Source: Paracidovorax wautersii | Lineage (GTDB): Bacteria; Pseudomonadota; Gammaproteobacteria; Burkholderiales; Burkholderiaceae_C | NCBI RefSeq assembly: GCF_031453675.1 | Contig: NZ_JAVIZX010000001.1 | Coordinates: forward strand, 1,944,001 to 2,008,000 | Direction of reading: 5' to 3' | DNA length: 64,000 nt | Translations under genes and position numbers: made by a program | Notes under the pieces: generated by a model | Told to the model about the DNA's origin: nothing | Seen by the model: the letters and a program-made list of their open reading frames with translations, nothing else | Database searches by the model: none | Shown here: piece after piece, positions 53,124 through 62,169 of the stretch | Position numbering within the stretch: the first letter of the stretch is position 1 | How the letters are laid out: the number at the start of each line of letters is the position of its first letter

Positions 53124-53495
53124 ATGACCCAGACGCTGCTGGTCGTGGTGCTCTTCGTGGCGGCCATGGCGGCCCTGCCATGGTTGATCCGCCGGTTGCA
53201 GCAGCGGCAGTCGGGATTGTTCTCGGCCAGTGGCGGCGTGTCCAAGGTGCTGTCCGCCGTGGCCGTGGGCCCGCAGCAGCGCGTGGTGACGGTAGAGGTC
53301 GGGCCGGAGCACCAGCGCACGGTGCTGGTGCTGGGCGTGACGGCTCAGCAGATCAATTGCCTGCACGTGCTGCCTGCGCCGGGCGCCGGCGCGGTGGCCG
53401 TTCCGGCGGCATCTCCCGCTGCCGCCGTGGCGCCGAGCTTCGCGGGCGAGATGGCGACCGCCTCCGCGCGGATGGACAAGCCTTCCCATGGCTGA
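53124..53495 (+). CDS. fliO: flagellar export protein FliO
   Basis: A 123-residue protein with one N-terminal membrane helix ([19 protein letters not shown]) and a small cytoplasmic domain with [20 protein letters not shown] and [16 protein letters not shown], typical of FliO, which assists FliP ring assembly. The tail is Ala-rich. It overlaps fliP by eight bases. Confidence 0.92.
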   Translation: MTQTLLVVVLFVAAMAALPWLIRRLQQRQSGLFSASGGVSKVLSAVAVGPQQRVVTVEVGPEHQRTVLVLGVTAQQINCLHVLPAPGAGAVAVPAASPAAAVAPSFAGEMATASARMDKPSHG

Positions 53496-54282
53496 GCGCA
53501 CGGTCACTCTCCCGGGCCTGCGCGCGGCAGGCGGCATGCTGCGCAGCCGCAGCGCCTGGATGGTGCTGGGCGCCGCGCTGCTGGCACCAGCGGCCATGGC
53601 GCAGAACGCCGGCTCGCTGCCGGTGCTGGTCGGCGCAGGCAGCGGCAGCAACAGCTATTCGGTGCCCATCCAGACGCTGCTGTTCTTCACCGCGCTCTCC
53701 TTTCTGCCTGCGGTGCTGCTGATGATGACGGGCTTCACCCGCATCGTCATCGTGCTGTCGCTGCTGCGCCAGGCCATCGGCACGCAGTCGGCGCCGCCCA
53801 ACCAGGTCATCATCGGCCTGTCGCTCTTCCTGACTTTCTTCGTCATGGGCCCCACGCTGGACCGCGTGTACCAGGAGGCCTACGTGCCGTACACGACGAA
53901 CGCGCTGACCTTCGAGCAGGCGCTGGAGAAGGCCGAGGCGCCCATGCGCGGCTTCATGCTCAAGCAGACGCGCCAGTCCGACTTCGCCTTGTTCTCGCGC
54001 CTGGCCAAGCTGCCCGAAGGCACCACGGCCGAGACGGCGCCGCTGCGCGTGCTGGTGCCGGCCTTCGTCACCAGCGAGCTCAAGTCGGCCTTCCAGATCG
54101 GCTTCATGATCTTCATCCCGTTTCTGGTGATCGACATGGTGGTGTCGTCCATCCTCATGTCGCTGGGCATGATGATGCTGTCGCCCGTGCTGGTGGCGCT
54201 GCCCTTCAAGCTGATGCTGTTCGTGCTGGCGGACGGCTGGAACCTGCTCATCGGCTCGCTGGCCGCGAGCTTCGCCGTATGA
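53488..54282 (+). CDS. fliP: flagellar export gate protein FliP
   Basis: A 264-residue membrane protein of the export gate. It has a cleavable N-terminal signal-like segment, then [20 protein letters not shown] and [20 protein letters not shown], and near the end [20 protein letters not shown] and [12 protein letters not shown]-like residues ([16 protein letters not shown]). These are the FliP signatures. Following fliQ is 168 bases away because a repeat lies between. Confidence 0.96.
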   Translation: MAERTVTLPGLRAAGGMLRSRSAWMVLGAALLAPAAMAQNAGSLPVLVGAGSGSNSYSVPIQTLLFFTALSFLPAVLLMMTGFTRIVIVLSLLRQAIGTQSAPPNQVIIGLSLFLTFFVMGPTLDRVYQEAYVPYTTNALTFEQALEKAEAPMRGFMLKQTRQSDFALFSRLAKLPEGTTAETAPLRVLVPAFVTSELKSAFQIGFMIFIPFLVIDMVVSSILMSLGMMMLSPVLVALPFKLMLFVLADGWNLLIGSLAASFAV

Positions 54283-54290
54283 GGCGAATC

Positions 54291-54340
54291 CCCCCTGAGT
54301 CGCTTCGCGCCTTCGCCCTTCAGGGGACGCCGCCCGTGGC
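54291..54340 (+). repeat. dispersed repeat B between fliP and fliQ
   Basis: CCCCCTGAGTCGCTTCG at 54291 on, then TTCAGGGGACGCCGCC. CCCCTGA (54292-54298) and TCAGGGG (54320-54326) can pair. The same block order occurs on the minus strand at 15541-15645 between flgJ and flgK. Confidence 0.6.
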
Positions 54341-54450
54341 CGCGCGAAGCCCGTCCCACGGTGTCTGCTGGCTTGGCCTGCTCCGCGGCCTTCAGACGAT
54401 GCGGGCGGTGGGCCGGCGACCGGCGCTAGCGGTCTTGAAAGGATGACGGC

Positions 54451-54720
54451 ATGACCTCCCAATTCGTTCTGACCATCGGCCGCGAGGCGCTCACGCTGCT
54501 GCTCATGATCTCCATGCCGGTGCTGGGCGTGGTGATGGCCGTGGGCCTGCTCGTCAGCATCTTCCAGGCCGTCACGCAGATCCACGAGGCCACGCTGGCC
54601 TTCGTGCCCAAGCTGGTGGCAGCCATGGTGGTGTTCGCCATCGCCGGGCCCTGGATGATCTCCACGCTGGTGGATTACCTGCGGCGCATGATCGAATCCA
54701 TTCCGTCGGTCATCGGCTAG
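54451..54720 (+). CDS. fliQ: flagellar export gate protein FliQ
   Basis: An 89-residue protein with two membrane helices, the standard size. It has TIGREALTLLLMISMPVLGV and SIFQAVTQIHEATLAFVPKL, then VFAIAGPWMISTLVDYLRR. It forms the export gate with FliP and FliR. Confidence 0.97.
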   Translation: MTSQFVLTIGREALTLLLMISMPVLGVVMAVGLLVSIFQAVTQIHEATLAFVPKLVAAMVVFAIAGPWMISTLVDYLRRMIESIPSVIG

Positions 54721-54764
54721 CCCGGCGCTACCGGCCTGCGTCCCGCCCGAAGCCCTCCGCGCGC

Positions 54765-55535
54765 GTGATCACGTTCTCCGAAGCCCAGATCATGGCCTGG
54801 CTGTCGCCGGTGCTGTGGCCGTTCATCCGCGTGCTGGCGGTGTTCACTTCGGCGCCGGTGTTCTCGATGCGGGCCATCCCCATGCGGGCCAAGATCGGTC
54901 TGGCCTTTCTGGTGGCCGTGTGCGCGCAGGCCGTGCTGCCCGAGCAGCCGGTGATCGACCTGAACGGCCGGGGCGCGCTGGGCGCCGTGGCCCAGCAGAT
55001 CGCCGTCGGGCTGGCCATCGGCTTCTCGGTGCGGCTGGTGTTCGCGGCGGTGGAACTGGCCGGCGAGGTGATCGGCCTGCAGATGGGGCTGAACTTCGCC
55101 TCGTTCTTCGACCCGCTGGCCAATGCGCAGGTGAGCGCGGTGGCACGTTTCTTCGGCAACATGGCGACGCTGCTGTTCATCGTCATCAACGGGCATCTGC
55201 TGATCCTGATGGCCGTGGTCAAGAGCTTCGAGCGCTTCCCCGTGGACGGCAACTTCCTGCAGTCGTTGGCGCAGATGCGGCTGTACGAGCTGGGGGCCTC
55301 GCTCTTTTCCAGCGCGCTGTGGATTGCGCTGCCCATGATCGCGCTGCTGCTGTTCGTGAACCTGGCGCTCGGGATCATCTCCCGCGTCGCGCCACAGATG
55401 AACATCTACGCCGTGGGGTTCCCGGTCACCCTGACGGTGGGCATGCTGGGCATCACGGCCACGCTGCCCATGCTGGAGCAGCCGGTGATGGCGCTGATGC
55501 AGCAGTCGATCGACCTGTTCGCATCCCAGCGTTGA
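54765..55535 (+). CDS. fliR: flagellar export gate protein FliR
   Basis: A 256-residue membrane protein with several helices. The start is GTG at 54765, giving the normal ITFSEAQIMAWLSPVLWPFI N-terminus, with weak ribosome-binding signal. Family blocks are RAIPMRAKIGLAFLVAV, ELAGEVIGLQMGLNFASFFD and ISRVAPQMNIYAVGFPVTLT. It is the last gene of the fli run, followed by repeat A and a convergent two-component pair. Confidence 0.96.
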   Translation: MITFSEAQIMAWLSPVLWPFIRVLAVFTSAPVFSMRAIPMRAKIGLAFLVAVCAQAVLPEQPVIDLNGRGALGAVAQQIAVGLAIGFSVRLVFAAVELAGEVIGLQMGLNFASFFDPLANAQVSAVARFFGNMATLLFIVINGHLLILMAVVKSFERFPVDGNFLQSLAQMRLYELGASLFSSALWIALPMIALLLFVNLALGIISRVAPQMNIYAVGFPVTLTVGMLGITATLPMLEQPVMALMQQSIDLFASQR

Positions 55536-55544
55536 CGCGGGTGC

Positions 55545-55645
55545 TATGGTTTAAATAGCTGCTTGCGCTTGTCAGTCAAGCAAATCAAATACAAAAGGCA
55601 TTGAAAGCGTTTTCCGGTAAGCGCAGTGTGCTCTTATTTTTGATA
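55545..55645 (-). repeat. dispersed repeat A between fliR and the response regulator
   Basis: The signature is on the minus strand at 55555-55570 (plus strand ATAGCT-GC-TT-GCGCTT). It fills most of the gap between convergent genes, and an A/T-rich second half (to about 55645) with a partial inverted arm GTAAGCGCAG follows. It may also act as a bidirectional terminator. Confidence 0.65.
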
Positions 55646-55652
55646 ATGCGCG

Positions 55653-56282
55653 TTACACCAGCTGGTTGCGGATCGCGTACACCGTCAGCTCGGCGTTGTT
55701 GGCCAGTTTGAGCTTTTCCAGCACGCGGGCGCGGTAGACGCTCACCGTCTTGGGGCTGAGCATCAGCTCCTCGGCGATGTCCGACAGGCGCCGGCCCGAG
55801 GCGATCTTGACCAGTGTCTGCAGCTCGCGCTCCGACAGCGCTTCGTGCGGCAGCTCGCTCGTGGGTTGCGACAGGCTGTCGGCCAGCATCTGCGCCACCT
55901 CGGGCGTGAGGTACTTGCGGCCCTGCACCACGGTGCGCACGGCGGCGATCAGCTCCACCGGGTCGCCCGCCTTGTTGGCGTAGCCCTGGGCGCCGGCGCG
56001 CAGGCAGCGAAGCGCGTACTGGTCTTCCGGGTACATCGAGACGATCAGCACCTTGAGCGCGGCGTGCGTCTCCTTCAGGCTGGCCAGCACCTCCAGGCCG
56101 CTGCGGCCGGGCAGGTTCAGGTCGAGCAGCAGCACATCGCACGGGGCGCTGCGCAGCACGTCGCGCAGCTCGGCGTAGCTGCCGGCCTCGCCCGTCACTG
56201 TGATGTCGGTGGCCTCGGTCAGCGTGTCGCGGATGCCGCGCCGCAGCACCGCATGGTCATCGCAAAGCACCACATTGATCAC
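55653..56282 (-). CDS. NarL/FixJ-type response regulator
   Basis: A 209-residue two-domain regulator. The receiver (about 1-120) has VLCDDHAVLRRGI, the phosphorylated Asp in DVLLLDLNLPGRSGLEVL and YANKAGDPVELI. The LuxR-type helix-turn-helix (about 145-205) has LSERELQTLVKIASGRRLSD and LMLSPKTVSVYRARVLEKL. The GTG at 56282 overlaps the kinase stop as GTGA and has GAGAGG upstream, so it is preferred over an ATG 33 bases earlier. Cognate to the kinase upstream. Confidence 0.9.
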   Translation of the reverse strand: MINVVLCDDHAVLRRGIRDTLTEATDITVTGEAGSYAELRDVLRSAPCDVLLLDLNLPGRSGLEVLASLKETHAALKVLIVSMYPEDQYALRCLRAGAQGYANKAGDPVELIAAVRTVVQGRKYLTPEVAQMLADSLSQPTSELPHEALSERELQTLVKIASGRRLSDIAEELMLSPKTVSVYRARVLEKLKLANNAELTVYAIRNQLV

Positions 56283-57391
56283 TGCGCCTCTCCCTCGTCG
56301 TTGGTTCTCGCCCATGGTAGCGGCACCGTCACGATGACCGACGTGCCGCGCCCGGGCTGGCTGCTGATGTCCAGCCAGCCGCCCACCGTCTTCGCCCGCT
56401 CCTGCAGGCCGCGCAGCCCGAACGACCGGGGCTTGGTCTGGCTGGCGGCCAGGTCCATGCCGCAGCCGTCGTCCGTCACCTCCAGGGTCAGCACGCCCTC
56501 GCTGTCGGACAGGTCGATGCGCACCCGCCCGGCTTGGGCGTACTTGGTGATGTTGGTGAGCGCCTCCTGCGCCGTCCGGTAGGCCACCAGCTGGATCTCG
56601 GCGGGCGCCTCGATGGCCTCGCGCCCCACGGTGACGCGGGCCGGCACGCCGGTGCGGCGCTCGAAGCTCTCCGCCAGCCACTGCACGGCCGCCACCAGTC
56701 CCTGGTCCAGGATAGGCGGGCGCAGGTTCATCATGATGCGCTGGCTGGCGCCGATGGCGTGTGTCAGCATGTCCGTCGCCGTGGCCGCGTGCTCCTGCAG
56801 GCCCCCGGGCGGCGCATGCCGGCAGATCCACGCCAGATCGAACTTCACGGCTGTGAGCGCACCGCCGATGTCGTCGTGGATCTCCCGCGCGATGGAGGCG
56901 CGTTCCTGCTCGATGGACGTCTGCAGGTGCTCCGTCAGCTCGGCCAGCCGGCGTTCGGAGGCGGCCAGCTCGGCGGTAGCGTGCTCCCGGGCGCGCCGGG
57001 CCTGGAAGACCTCGATCGCCCGGGTGATCACATGGGGCAGGCGGCCCATGTCGTCCTTGAGCAGATAGTCGGCAATGCCCAGGCGCATGGCGTCGACCGC
57101 AGCGGCCTCGCCGATGGCGCCGGAGAGCAGCACGAAGGGCGGCGGTGCCGGCTGGCGTGAAACATGCTCCCAGGCATCGAGCGCGGTGAAGCCGGGCAGC
57201 CGGTAATCGGCCAGGATCAGATCCAGCGGCTCTTGCGCCACGTAATGGATAAACCCTTCCAGGGTGTCGGCGTGGCGCATTTCATACACGAGACCGGCCC
57301 GGCGCAGCGTCCTGCAGGCCAATTCGTGGTCCACGATGGAATCTTCGAGATGGAGGATGCGCAAGGCGCGGTCCGATGCGTCAGAGTCCAT
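56279..57391 (-). CDS. hybrid histidine kinase with N-terminal receiver domain
   Basis: A 370-residue cytoplasmic kinase without membrane helices. Residues about 10-125 are a receiver domain (ILHLEDSIVDHELACRTLRR, then LILADYRLPGFTALDAW with the acceptor Asp). Then a HisKA_3 dimerisation domain with IAREIHDDIGGALTAVKFDL holding the phosphorylated His, and a HATPase with RTAQEALTNITKYAQAGRVR, DDGCGMD and FGLRGLQERAKTVGGWLDIS. It is coupled to the response regulator by overlap. Start at 57391 is the first ATG before the receiver; upstream ATGs exist and no clear ribosome-binding site decides. Confidence 0.88.
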   Translation of the reverse strand: MDSDASDRALRILHLEDSIVDHELACRTLRRAGLVYEMRHADTLEGFIHYVAQEPLDLILADYRLPGFTALDAWEHVSRQPAPPPFVLLSGAIGEAAAVDAMRLGIADYLLKDDMGRLPHVITRAIEVFQARRAREHATAELAASERRLAELTEHLQTSIEQERASIAREIHDDIGGALTAVKFDLAWICRHAPPGGLQEHAATATDMLTHAIGASQRIMMNLRPPILDQGLVAAVQWLAESFERRTGVPARVTVGREAIEAPAEIQLVAYRTAQEALTNITKYAQAGRVRIDLSDSEGVLTLEVTDDGCGMDLAASQTKPRSFGLRGLQERAKTVGGWLDISSQPGRGTSVIVTVPLPWARTNDEGEAQ

Positions 57392-57566
57392 GGGAGCCGC
57401 TATCATAGGATACATATTGGAACAAATAAGCGCGTTGGTCCCGAGAGTCCGCATTCAGGACAGGCGGTCAAATGCCGAAGCAGTCACAGTGACGGCATGA
57501 TGCCGGTGTCAGGGTGCTGGAAGGATTCTTGCGAGCTTTGCAGCCGCCTGCAGCGACGGAGTAACG

Positions 57567-58013
57567 ATGCAATCTACGCTAACAACGTCTGATGAGCCAG
57601 GGGTACAGGTCCCCGTGATGGTGGCAGCCGAGTTGCAGGACTCGCTGTTGGTCGTCATGCACGACCTGCACCGGCTGGAGGGGCTGCTCAGCCACGCCAC
57701 CGACAACCTGCTCGAACGCTTCGGCGAGGCCAACAATGCCCTCACGGACGCCGTGGTCGGCGATTCGGTCGAACTGGCTGCACTGCGCACCGCGTTGCGC
57801 AGCGCCGTGACCGAGCTGCAGTTCCATGACATGGCCTCGCAGCTCATCTGGCACACCACCAAGGTCCTGCAGGGCTGCGCGTTCCGGCTGGCCTCCGAGG
57901 CCATGGGCCACGAAGACGGAGAGGAAGCCGCCCCGTTCGCCGAGATGGCGCCCGACCGGCCCAATCCCGTCACGCAAAGTGAGATGGACGCAGGATCCAT
58001 TGACCTGTTCTGA
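57567..58013 (+). CDS. chemotaxis-operon protein of unknown function, CheZ-like segment
   Basis: A 148-residue helical protein, first gene before cheY and cheA. Its segment TELQFHDMASQLIWHTTKVL resembles the CheZ active-site helix (QDFxDLTGQ), with Asp and Gln at similar places. The C-terminus is MDAGSIDLF, close to the GGSVDLF end of CheD in the same operon. It could be a CheY phosphatase or docking protein; I do not know its family. An open frame exists only from 57567, with no strong ribosome-binding site. Confidence 0.7.
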   Translation: MQSTLTTSDEPGVQVPVMVAAELQDSLLVVMHDLHRLEGLLSHATDNLLERFGEANNALTDAVVGDSVELAALRTALRSAVTELQFHDMASQLIWHTTKVLQGCAFRLASEAMGHEDGEEAAPFAEMAPDRPNPVTQSEMDAGSIDLF

Positions 58014-58067
58014 AGCCCGCCGTCCCGTACTGGTTAATCTATACATTCAAGTCCGTTGGAGCCCTAC

Positions 58068-58430
58068 ATGCAATCGATTCTTGCCGTTGATGACTCTCCG
58101 TCCATGAGAAAGATGGTCTCCTTCACCCTGACGGGTGCGGGGTACCACGTGGTGGAGGCGGTGGACGGCCAGGACGCGCTCGAAAAGGCCGAGGCCCACG
58201 AGATCCACCTGGTGCTGGCCGACCAGAACATGCCGCGCCTCGACGGCATCGGCCTCACCCGCAAGCTGCGCGAGCACCCCCGCTTCAAGACCGTTCCCAT
58301 CCTGATCCTGACCACCGAGTCCAGCGACCAGATGAAGCAGGCCGGCCGCAGCGCAGGTGCCACGGGCTGGCTGGTCAAGCCGTTCGACCCCAACCGCCTC
58401 ATCGAGGTGATTCAGAAGGTGATCCGCTGA
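58068..58430 (+). CDS. second chemotaxis response regulator (CheY-like)
   Basis: A 120-residue receiver, MQSILAVDDSPSMRKMVSFT, with the phosphorylated Asp in HLVLADQNMPRLDGIGLT, LILTTESS and WLVKPFDPN. The ATG at 58068 has GGAG six bases upstream; a TTG 12 bases earlier also opens the frame. It lies 42 bases before cheA, so CheA probably phosphorylates it. It differs from the motAB-linked CheY and may serve as phosphate sink or second output. Confidence 0.93.
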   Translation: MQSILAVDDSPSMRKMVSFTLTGAGYHVVEAVDGQDALEKAEAHEIHLVLADQNMPRLDGIGLTRKLREHPRFKTVPILILTTESSDQMKQAGRSAGATGWLVKPFDPNRLIEVIQKVIR

Positions 58431-58472
58431 GCGGGCCCGATTACAACGACAAGCACACAGGAGCCCGGACAC

Positions 58473-60612
58473 ATGGCGGACACCTATCAGGAAGGCGGCG
58501 GCGCCGACTTCGACCTCAGTCAGTTCTATCAGATCTTCTTTGAAGAGGCCGGCGAAAACCTGGACCAGATGGAGCAGATGCTGCTCGATCTGGACCTGAG
58601 CGCAGCCAACGACGAAGAGCTCAACGGCATCTTCCGCTGCGCCCACTCCATCAAGGGCGGCTCGGCCACGTTCGGCTTTTCCGACGTGGCCGAACTGACC
58701 CACCAGATGGAGTCGCTGCTGGACCGCCTGCGCCGCCACGAACTGCAGCCGATTCCCCAGATGGTGGACGTGTTGCTTGAATCGGCCGACGCATCGCGCA
58801 GCCTGCTGGCGCGCCACCAGGCAGGCGGGCAGGGCGATGCCGTGTCCACCACCGAACTCGTGCGGCGCATCAGCGAACTGGCGGCCGGCGGTGTGCCCAG
58901 CGAGGCGCCCGCCCCGGCTCCCGCGCCCGTGCCCGTACCTCCCCCTCCTGCCCCCGTGGCACCCCCCGCCGGCCCCCGCCGCGGCGGCAGCCCCGGCTGC
59001 AGGCGGTGCCCGTGCGCTGGAAATCCACATCGGCCCGCTGGAGCGCCTGGAGCAGGCAGACGCCATCAAGGAACTGTTCCGCGACATTCCCGGCCTGGGC
59101 AGCATTGCCGACATTGCGCCTGCGCAGCCCGGCATGCGGTCCTTCGCCGTGCAGACCACGTCCACCGATGACGACCTGCTCGACCTGTTTGCCTTCCACG
59201 TCTCCAAGGAGCAGGTGAGCATCCGCGCCGCCGGCGGTGCCGATGCCGCCCCCGCCGAGGCTGCGGAACCGGAAGAGCATGCCGTGGCGCTGGCGCCCGG
59301 CGAAGCGCCCTACGGCTTCTTCGAGGACTCCCCGGGCGCCCCCGGCGCCGCGGCCCCTGCGCAGGCCGCCGCGGCACCCGCAGCCGGCACTGCCGTGGCC
59401 ACCCGCACCGCGGCCGCCGAGCCCAAGGCCGTGAGCCAGGCCCAGATGGAGTCCACCACGATCCGCGTGGCGGTGAACAAGGTCGACCAGCTCATCAACC
59501 TCGTCGGCGAACTGGTCATCACCCAGGCCATGCTGGCGCAGAACAGCCGGGGCCTGGACGCAGCCGCCAACCAGCAGCTGCTGGCCGGCCTGGCAGACCT
59601 GGACCGCAATACGCGCGACCTGCAGGAATCGGTCATGTCGATCCGCATGATCCCGATGTCGATCGTGTTCAACCGCTTCCCCCGCATGCTGCGCGACCTG
59701 GCCAACAAGCTGGGCAAGAAGGTGGACTTCGTCACGCACGGCGAGGCGACGGAACTCGACAAGAGCCTGGTCGAGAAGATCACCGACCCGCTGACCCACT
59801 TGGTACGCAACAGCTGCGACCACGGCATCGAGATGCCCGAGGACCGGCTGGCCGCTGGCAAGCCGGAGCACGGCACCATCACGCTGTCCGCCTCCCACCA
59901 GGGCGGCTCGATCGTGATCGAGGTCCGGGATGACGGCAAGGGCATGTCCCGCGAGAAGATCCTGCGCAAGGCGCGCGAGCGCGGCCTGGATGTGTCGGAC
60001 CAGATGACCGACCAGGAAGTCTGGAACCTGATCTTTGCGCCCGGCTTCTCCACCGCCGACGTGGTGACCGACGTGTCGGGACGCGGCGTGGGCATGGACG
60101 TGGTGAAGAAGAACATCGCCGCGCTGAATGGCTCGGTCGAGATCGACTCCGCTGAAGGCTTCGGCATGCGGGTGTCCGTGCGCCTGCCGCTGACCCTGGC
60201 CATCATGGACGGCATGTCGGTCGGCGTGGGCGACGAGGTGTACATCCTCCCGCTGTCGTCCGTGGTGGAGTCCTTCCAGGTCAATCCGGACGACGTGAAC
60301 ACCGTGGCGCAGGGCTCCCAGCTCGTCAAGGTGCGCGAGGAGTACATGCCCGTGATCTCGCTGGAGCGGGTGTTCCAGGTGCCGCGCGGAGACAGCAGCA
60401 AGTCGAGCACCATCATGGTGGTCGTCGAGGCGGACGGCAGCCGGGTCGCCCTGCTGGTGGACGAACTGCTGGGCCAGCACCAGGTGGTGGTCAAGAACCT
60501 GGAGACCAATTACCGCAAGGTCACCAATGTGTCCGGGGCGACCATCCTGGGCGACGGCACCGTGGCCCTGATCCTGGACACCGGGGCCCTGGTGCGCCGG
60601 GCGCGCCACTGA
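58473..60612 (+). CDS. cheA: chemotaxis histidine kinase CheA, interrupted by a frameshift
   Basis: The sequence encodes a complete CheA of about 712 residues only if one base is skipped. The first frame (from 58473) gives HPt with the phosphorylated His in FRCAHSIKGGSATFGF and a Pro-rich linker, then leaves family and stops at 59171. The second frame takes over inside the linker near 58962-58977, where runs of six and five C lie, and gives the dimerisation domain, HATPase (LVRNSCDHGIEMPEDR, VRDDGKGMSREKI, DVSGRGVGMDVVKKN) and the CheW-like domain to 60612. Removing one C restores V-A-P-P-A-G-P-A-A-A-A-A-P in one frame. It is either a sequencing error or a real mutation or switch. Confidence 0.9.
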
Positions 60613-60645
60613 TCGTTGGACGTTGAGCAAACAAGGAGTGTCGGC

Positions 60646-61134
60646 ATGAGTGTGATGGAAAAGACGGGTGAGAACGTGGCCGCCGGCGCCAGGGAATACC
60701 TCACCTTCCGGCTGGACCAGGAAGAGTACGGGATCGATATCCTGAAGGTGCAGGAAATCCGCGGCTACGAGCCGCCGACCCGCATCGCCAACGCACCGTC
60801 CTTCATCAAGGGCGTGACCAACCTGCGCGGCACGATCGTTCCCATCGTGGACATGCGGCTGAAGTTCAACTGCTCGAAGGCCGAGTACAACAGCTTCACC
60901 GTGGTCATCATCCTGAACCTGCGCAACCGGGTGGTCGGCATCGTGGTGGACTCGGTGAGCGATGTGATGGAGCTCACGCCGGACAACATCCGGTCCGCTC
61001 CGGACATCGACAGCGCCATCGACAACAACTGCATCCTGGGACTGGGCTCCGTGGGCGAGCGGATGTTGATCCTGCTGGACATCGAAAAGCTGATGTCCGG
61101 GGTGGACATGGGATTGGCAACGGCCGAGGCCTGA
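60646..61134 (+). CDS. cheW: chemotaxis coupling protein CheW
   Basis: A 162-residue adaptor between CheA and receptors. It has YLTFRLDQEEYGIDILKVQE, then IANAPSFIKGVTNLRGTIVP, IVDMRLKF and LILLDIEKLM near the end. The ATG at 60646 has AGGAG seven bases upstream. It lies 33 bases after cheA. No chemoreceptor gene separates it from cheR, although receptor genes often do in related operons. Confidence 0.96.
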   Translation: MSVMEKTGENVAAGAREYLTFRLDQEEYGIDILKVQEIRGYEPPTRIANAPSFIKGVTNLRGTIVPIVDMRLKFNCSKAEYNSFTVVIILNLRNRVVGIVVDSVSDVMELTPDNIRSAPDIDSAIDNNCILGLGSVGERMLILLDIEKLMSGVDMGLATAEA

Positions 61135-61142
61135 CCGCCGGA

Positions 61143-61171
61143 CCGGACGGGCGCCGCAGGGTGCCGTCCGG
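61143..61171 (+). other. GC-rich hairpin between cheW and cheR
   Basis: CCGGACGG at 61143-61150 pairs with CCGTCCGG at 61164-61171 just after the cheW stop. There is no T-run, so I read it as an RNA stability or attenuation element and not as a sure terminator. Confidence 0.4.
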
Positions 61172-61233
61172 CGGCGCTCTGTCGGCAGGTACTGCCTCCA
61201 CGCGGATTGAACAATTAGCTGGCTGGACCCGCA

Positions 61234-62139
61234 ATGCGCCAAAGCACAAGTACCGAACGTGAATCCCCGGCGCCTCGCAGCGCCCTCCGGGCCGCCGCCG
61301 ACACGGCGCCCCCTCCGCCCGGGCCGCTGACCCAGGGGCGCGAGTTCGTCTGGACCAATGCCGACTTCGCGCGCGTCCAGGGGTTGATCTACCAGCGCGC
61401 GGGCATCAGCCTGCACGACGGCAAGCACGCCATGGTCTACAGCCGGCTGTCCCGCCGGCTGCGCGAAACCGGTCATTCGAGCTTTCACGACTATCTGAGC
61501 TGGCTCGAAAAGCACGACGGACCAGAGTGGCAGGAGTTCGTCAACGCTCTGACCACCAACCTGACCGCGTTTTTCCGCGAGCAGCACCACTTCGAGATCT
61601 TTGCCACCCATCTGCGCACGCGCCCGAGCGGGCCCTGGCATGTCTGGTGCAACGCCGCCTCCACGGGGGAGGAGCCGTACTCGATCGTGATGACCGCCAT
61701 GGAAGCCTTGGGCAACCACGGCTCGTTCAAGCTGACGGCCAGCGACATCGACTCCCGCGTGCTGGCGACGGCGGCGGACGGCATCTACCGGCTGGACAGC
61801 CTCAAGGGGCTGAGTCCGGAGCGGCTGCAGCGCTTCTTTCTGCGCGGCAAGGCGTCCAACGCCGGCCTGGTGCGCGCCAAGCCAGAGCTGCGCAAGATGA
61901 TCGACTTCATGAGCGTGAACCTGATTCGCGACGACTGGCCCTTCCGCGAGCCGTTCGACGTCGTGTTCTGCCGCAATGTCATGATCTATTTCGATGCCCC
62001 GACGCAGCGCCGCGTGCTGGAACGCATTCACCGGGTGCTGAAGCCGGGAGGCATGCTCTTCGTGGGCCACGCCGAGAATTTCAGCGAATCCCGGGACCTG
62101 TTCACGCTCCGTGGAAAGACGGTCTATGAGCGCCGTTGA
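61234..62139 (+). CDS. cheR: chemoreceptor methyltransferase CheR
   Basis: A 301-residue SAM-dependent methyltransferase for receptor glutamates. An N-terminal helical domain (QGREFVWTNADFARVQGLIY, then MVYSRLSRRLRETGHSSFHD) is followed by LTTNLTAFFREQHHFEIFAT, the SAM site WCNAASTGEEPYSI and VVFCRNVMIYFDAPTQRRVL. The first 40 residues are variable and Pro/Ala-rich. It lies 99 bases after cheW. Confidence 0.96.
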   Translation: MRQSTSTERESPAPRSALRAAADTAPPPPGPLTQGREFVWTNADFARVQGLIYQRAGISLHDGKHAMVYSRLSRRLRETGHSSFHDYLSWLEKHDGPEWQEFVNALTTNLTAFFREQHHFEIFATHLRTRPSGPWHVWCNAASTGEEPYSIVMTAMEALGNHGSFKLTASDIDSRVLATAADGIYRLDSLKGLSPERLQRFFLRGKASNAGLVRAKPELRKMIDFMSVNLIRDDWPFREPFDVVFCRNVMIYFDAPTQRRVLERIHRVLKPGGMLFVGHAENFSESRDLFTLRGKTVYERR

Positions 62140-62169
62140 TCCGTTCGCCCCGTTACGCAAGAAGCATCC

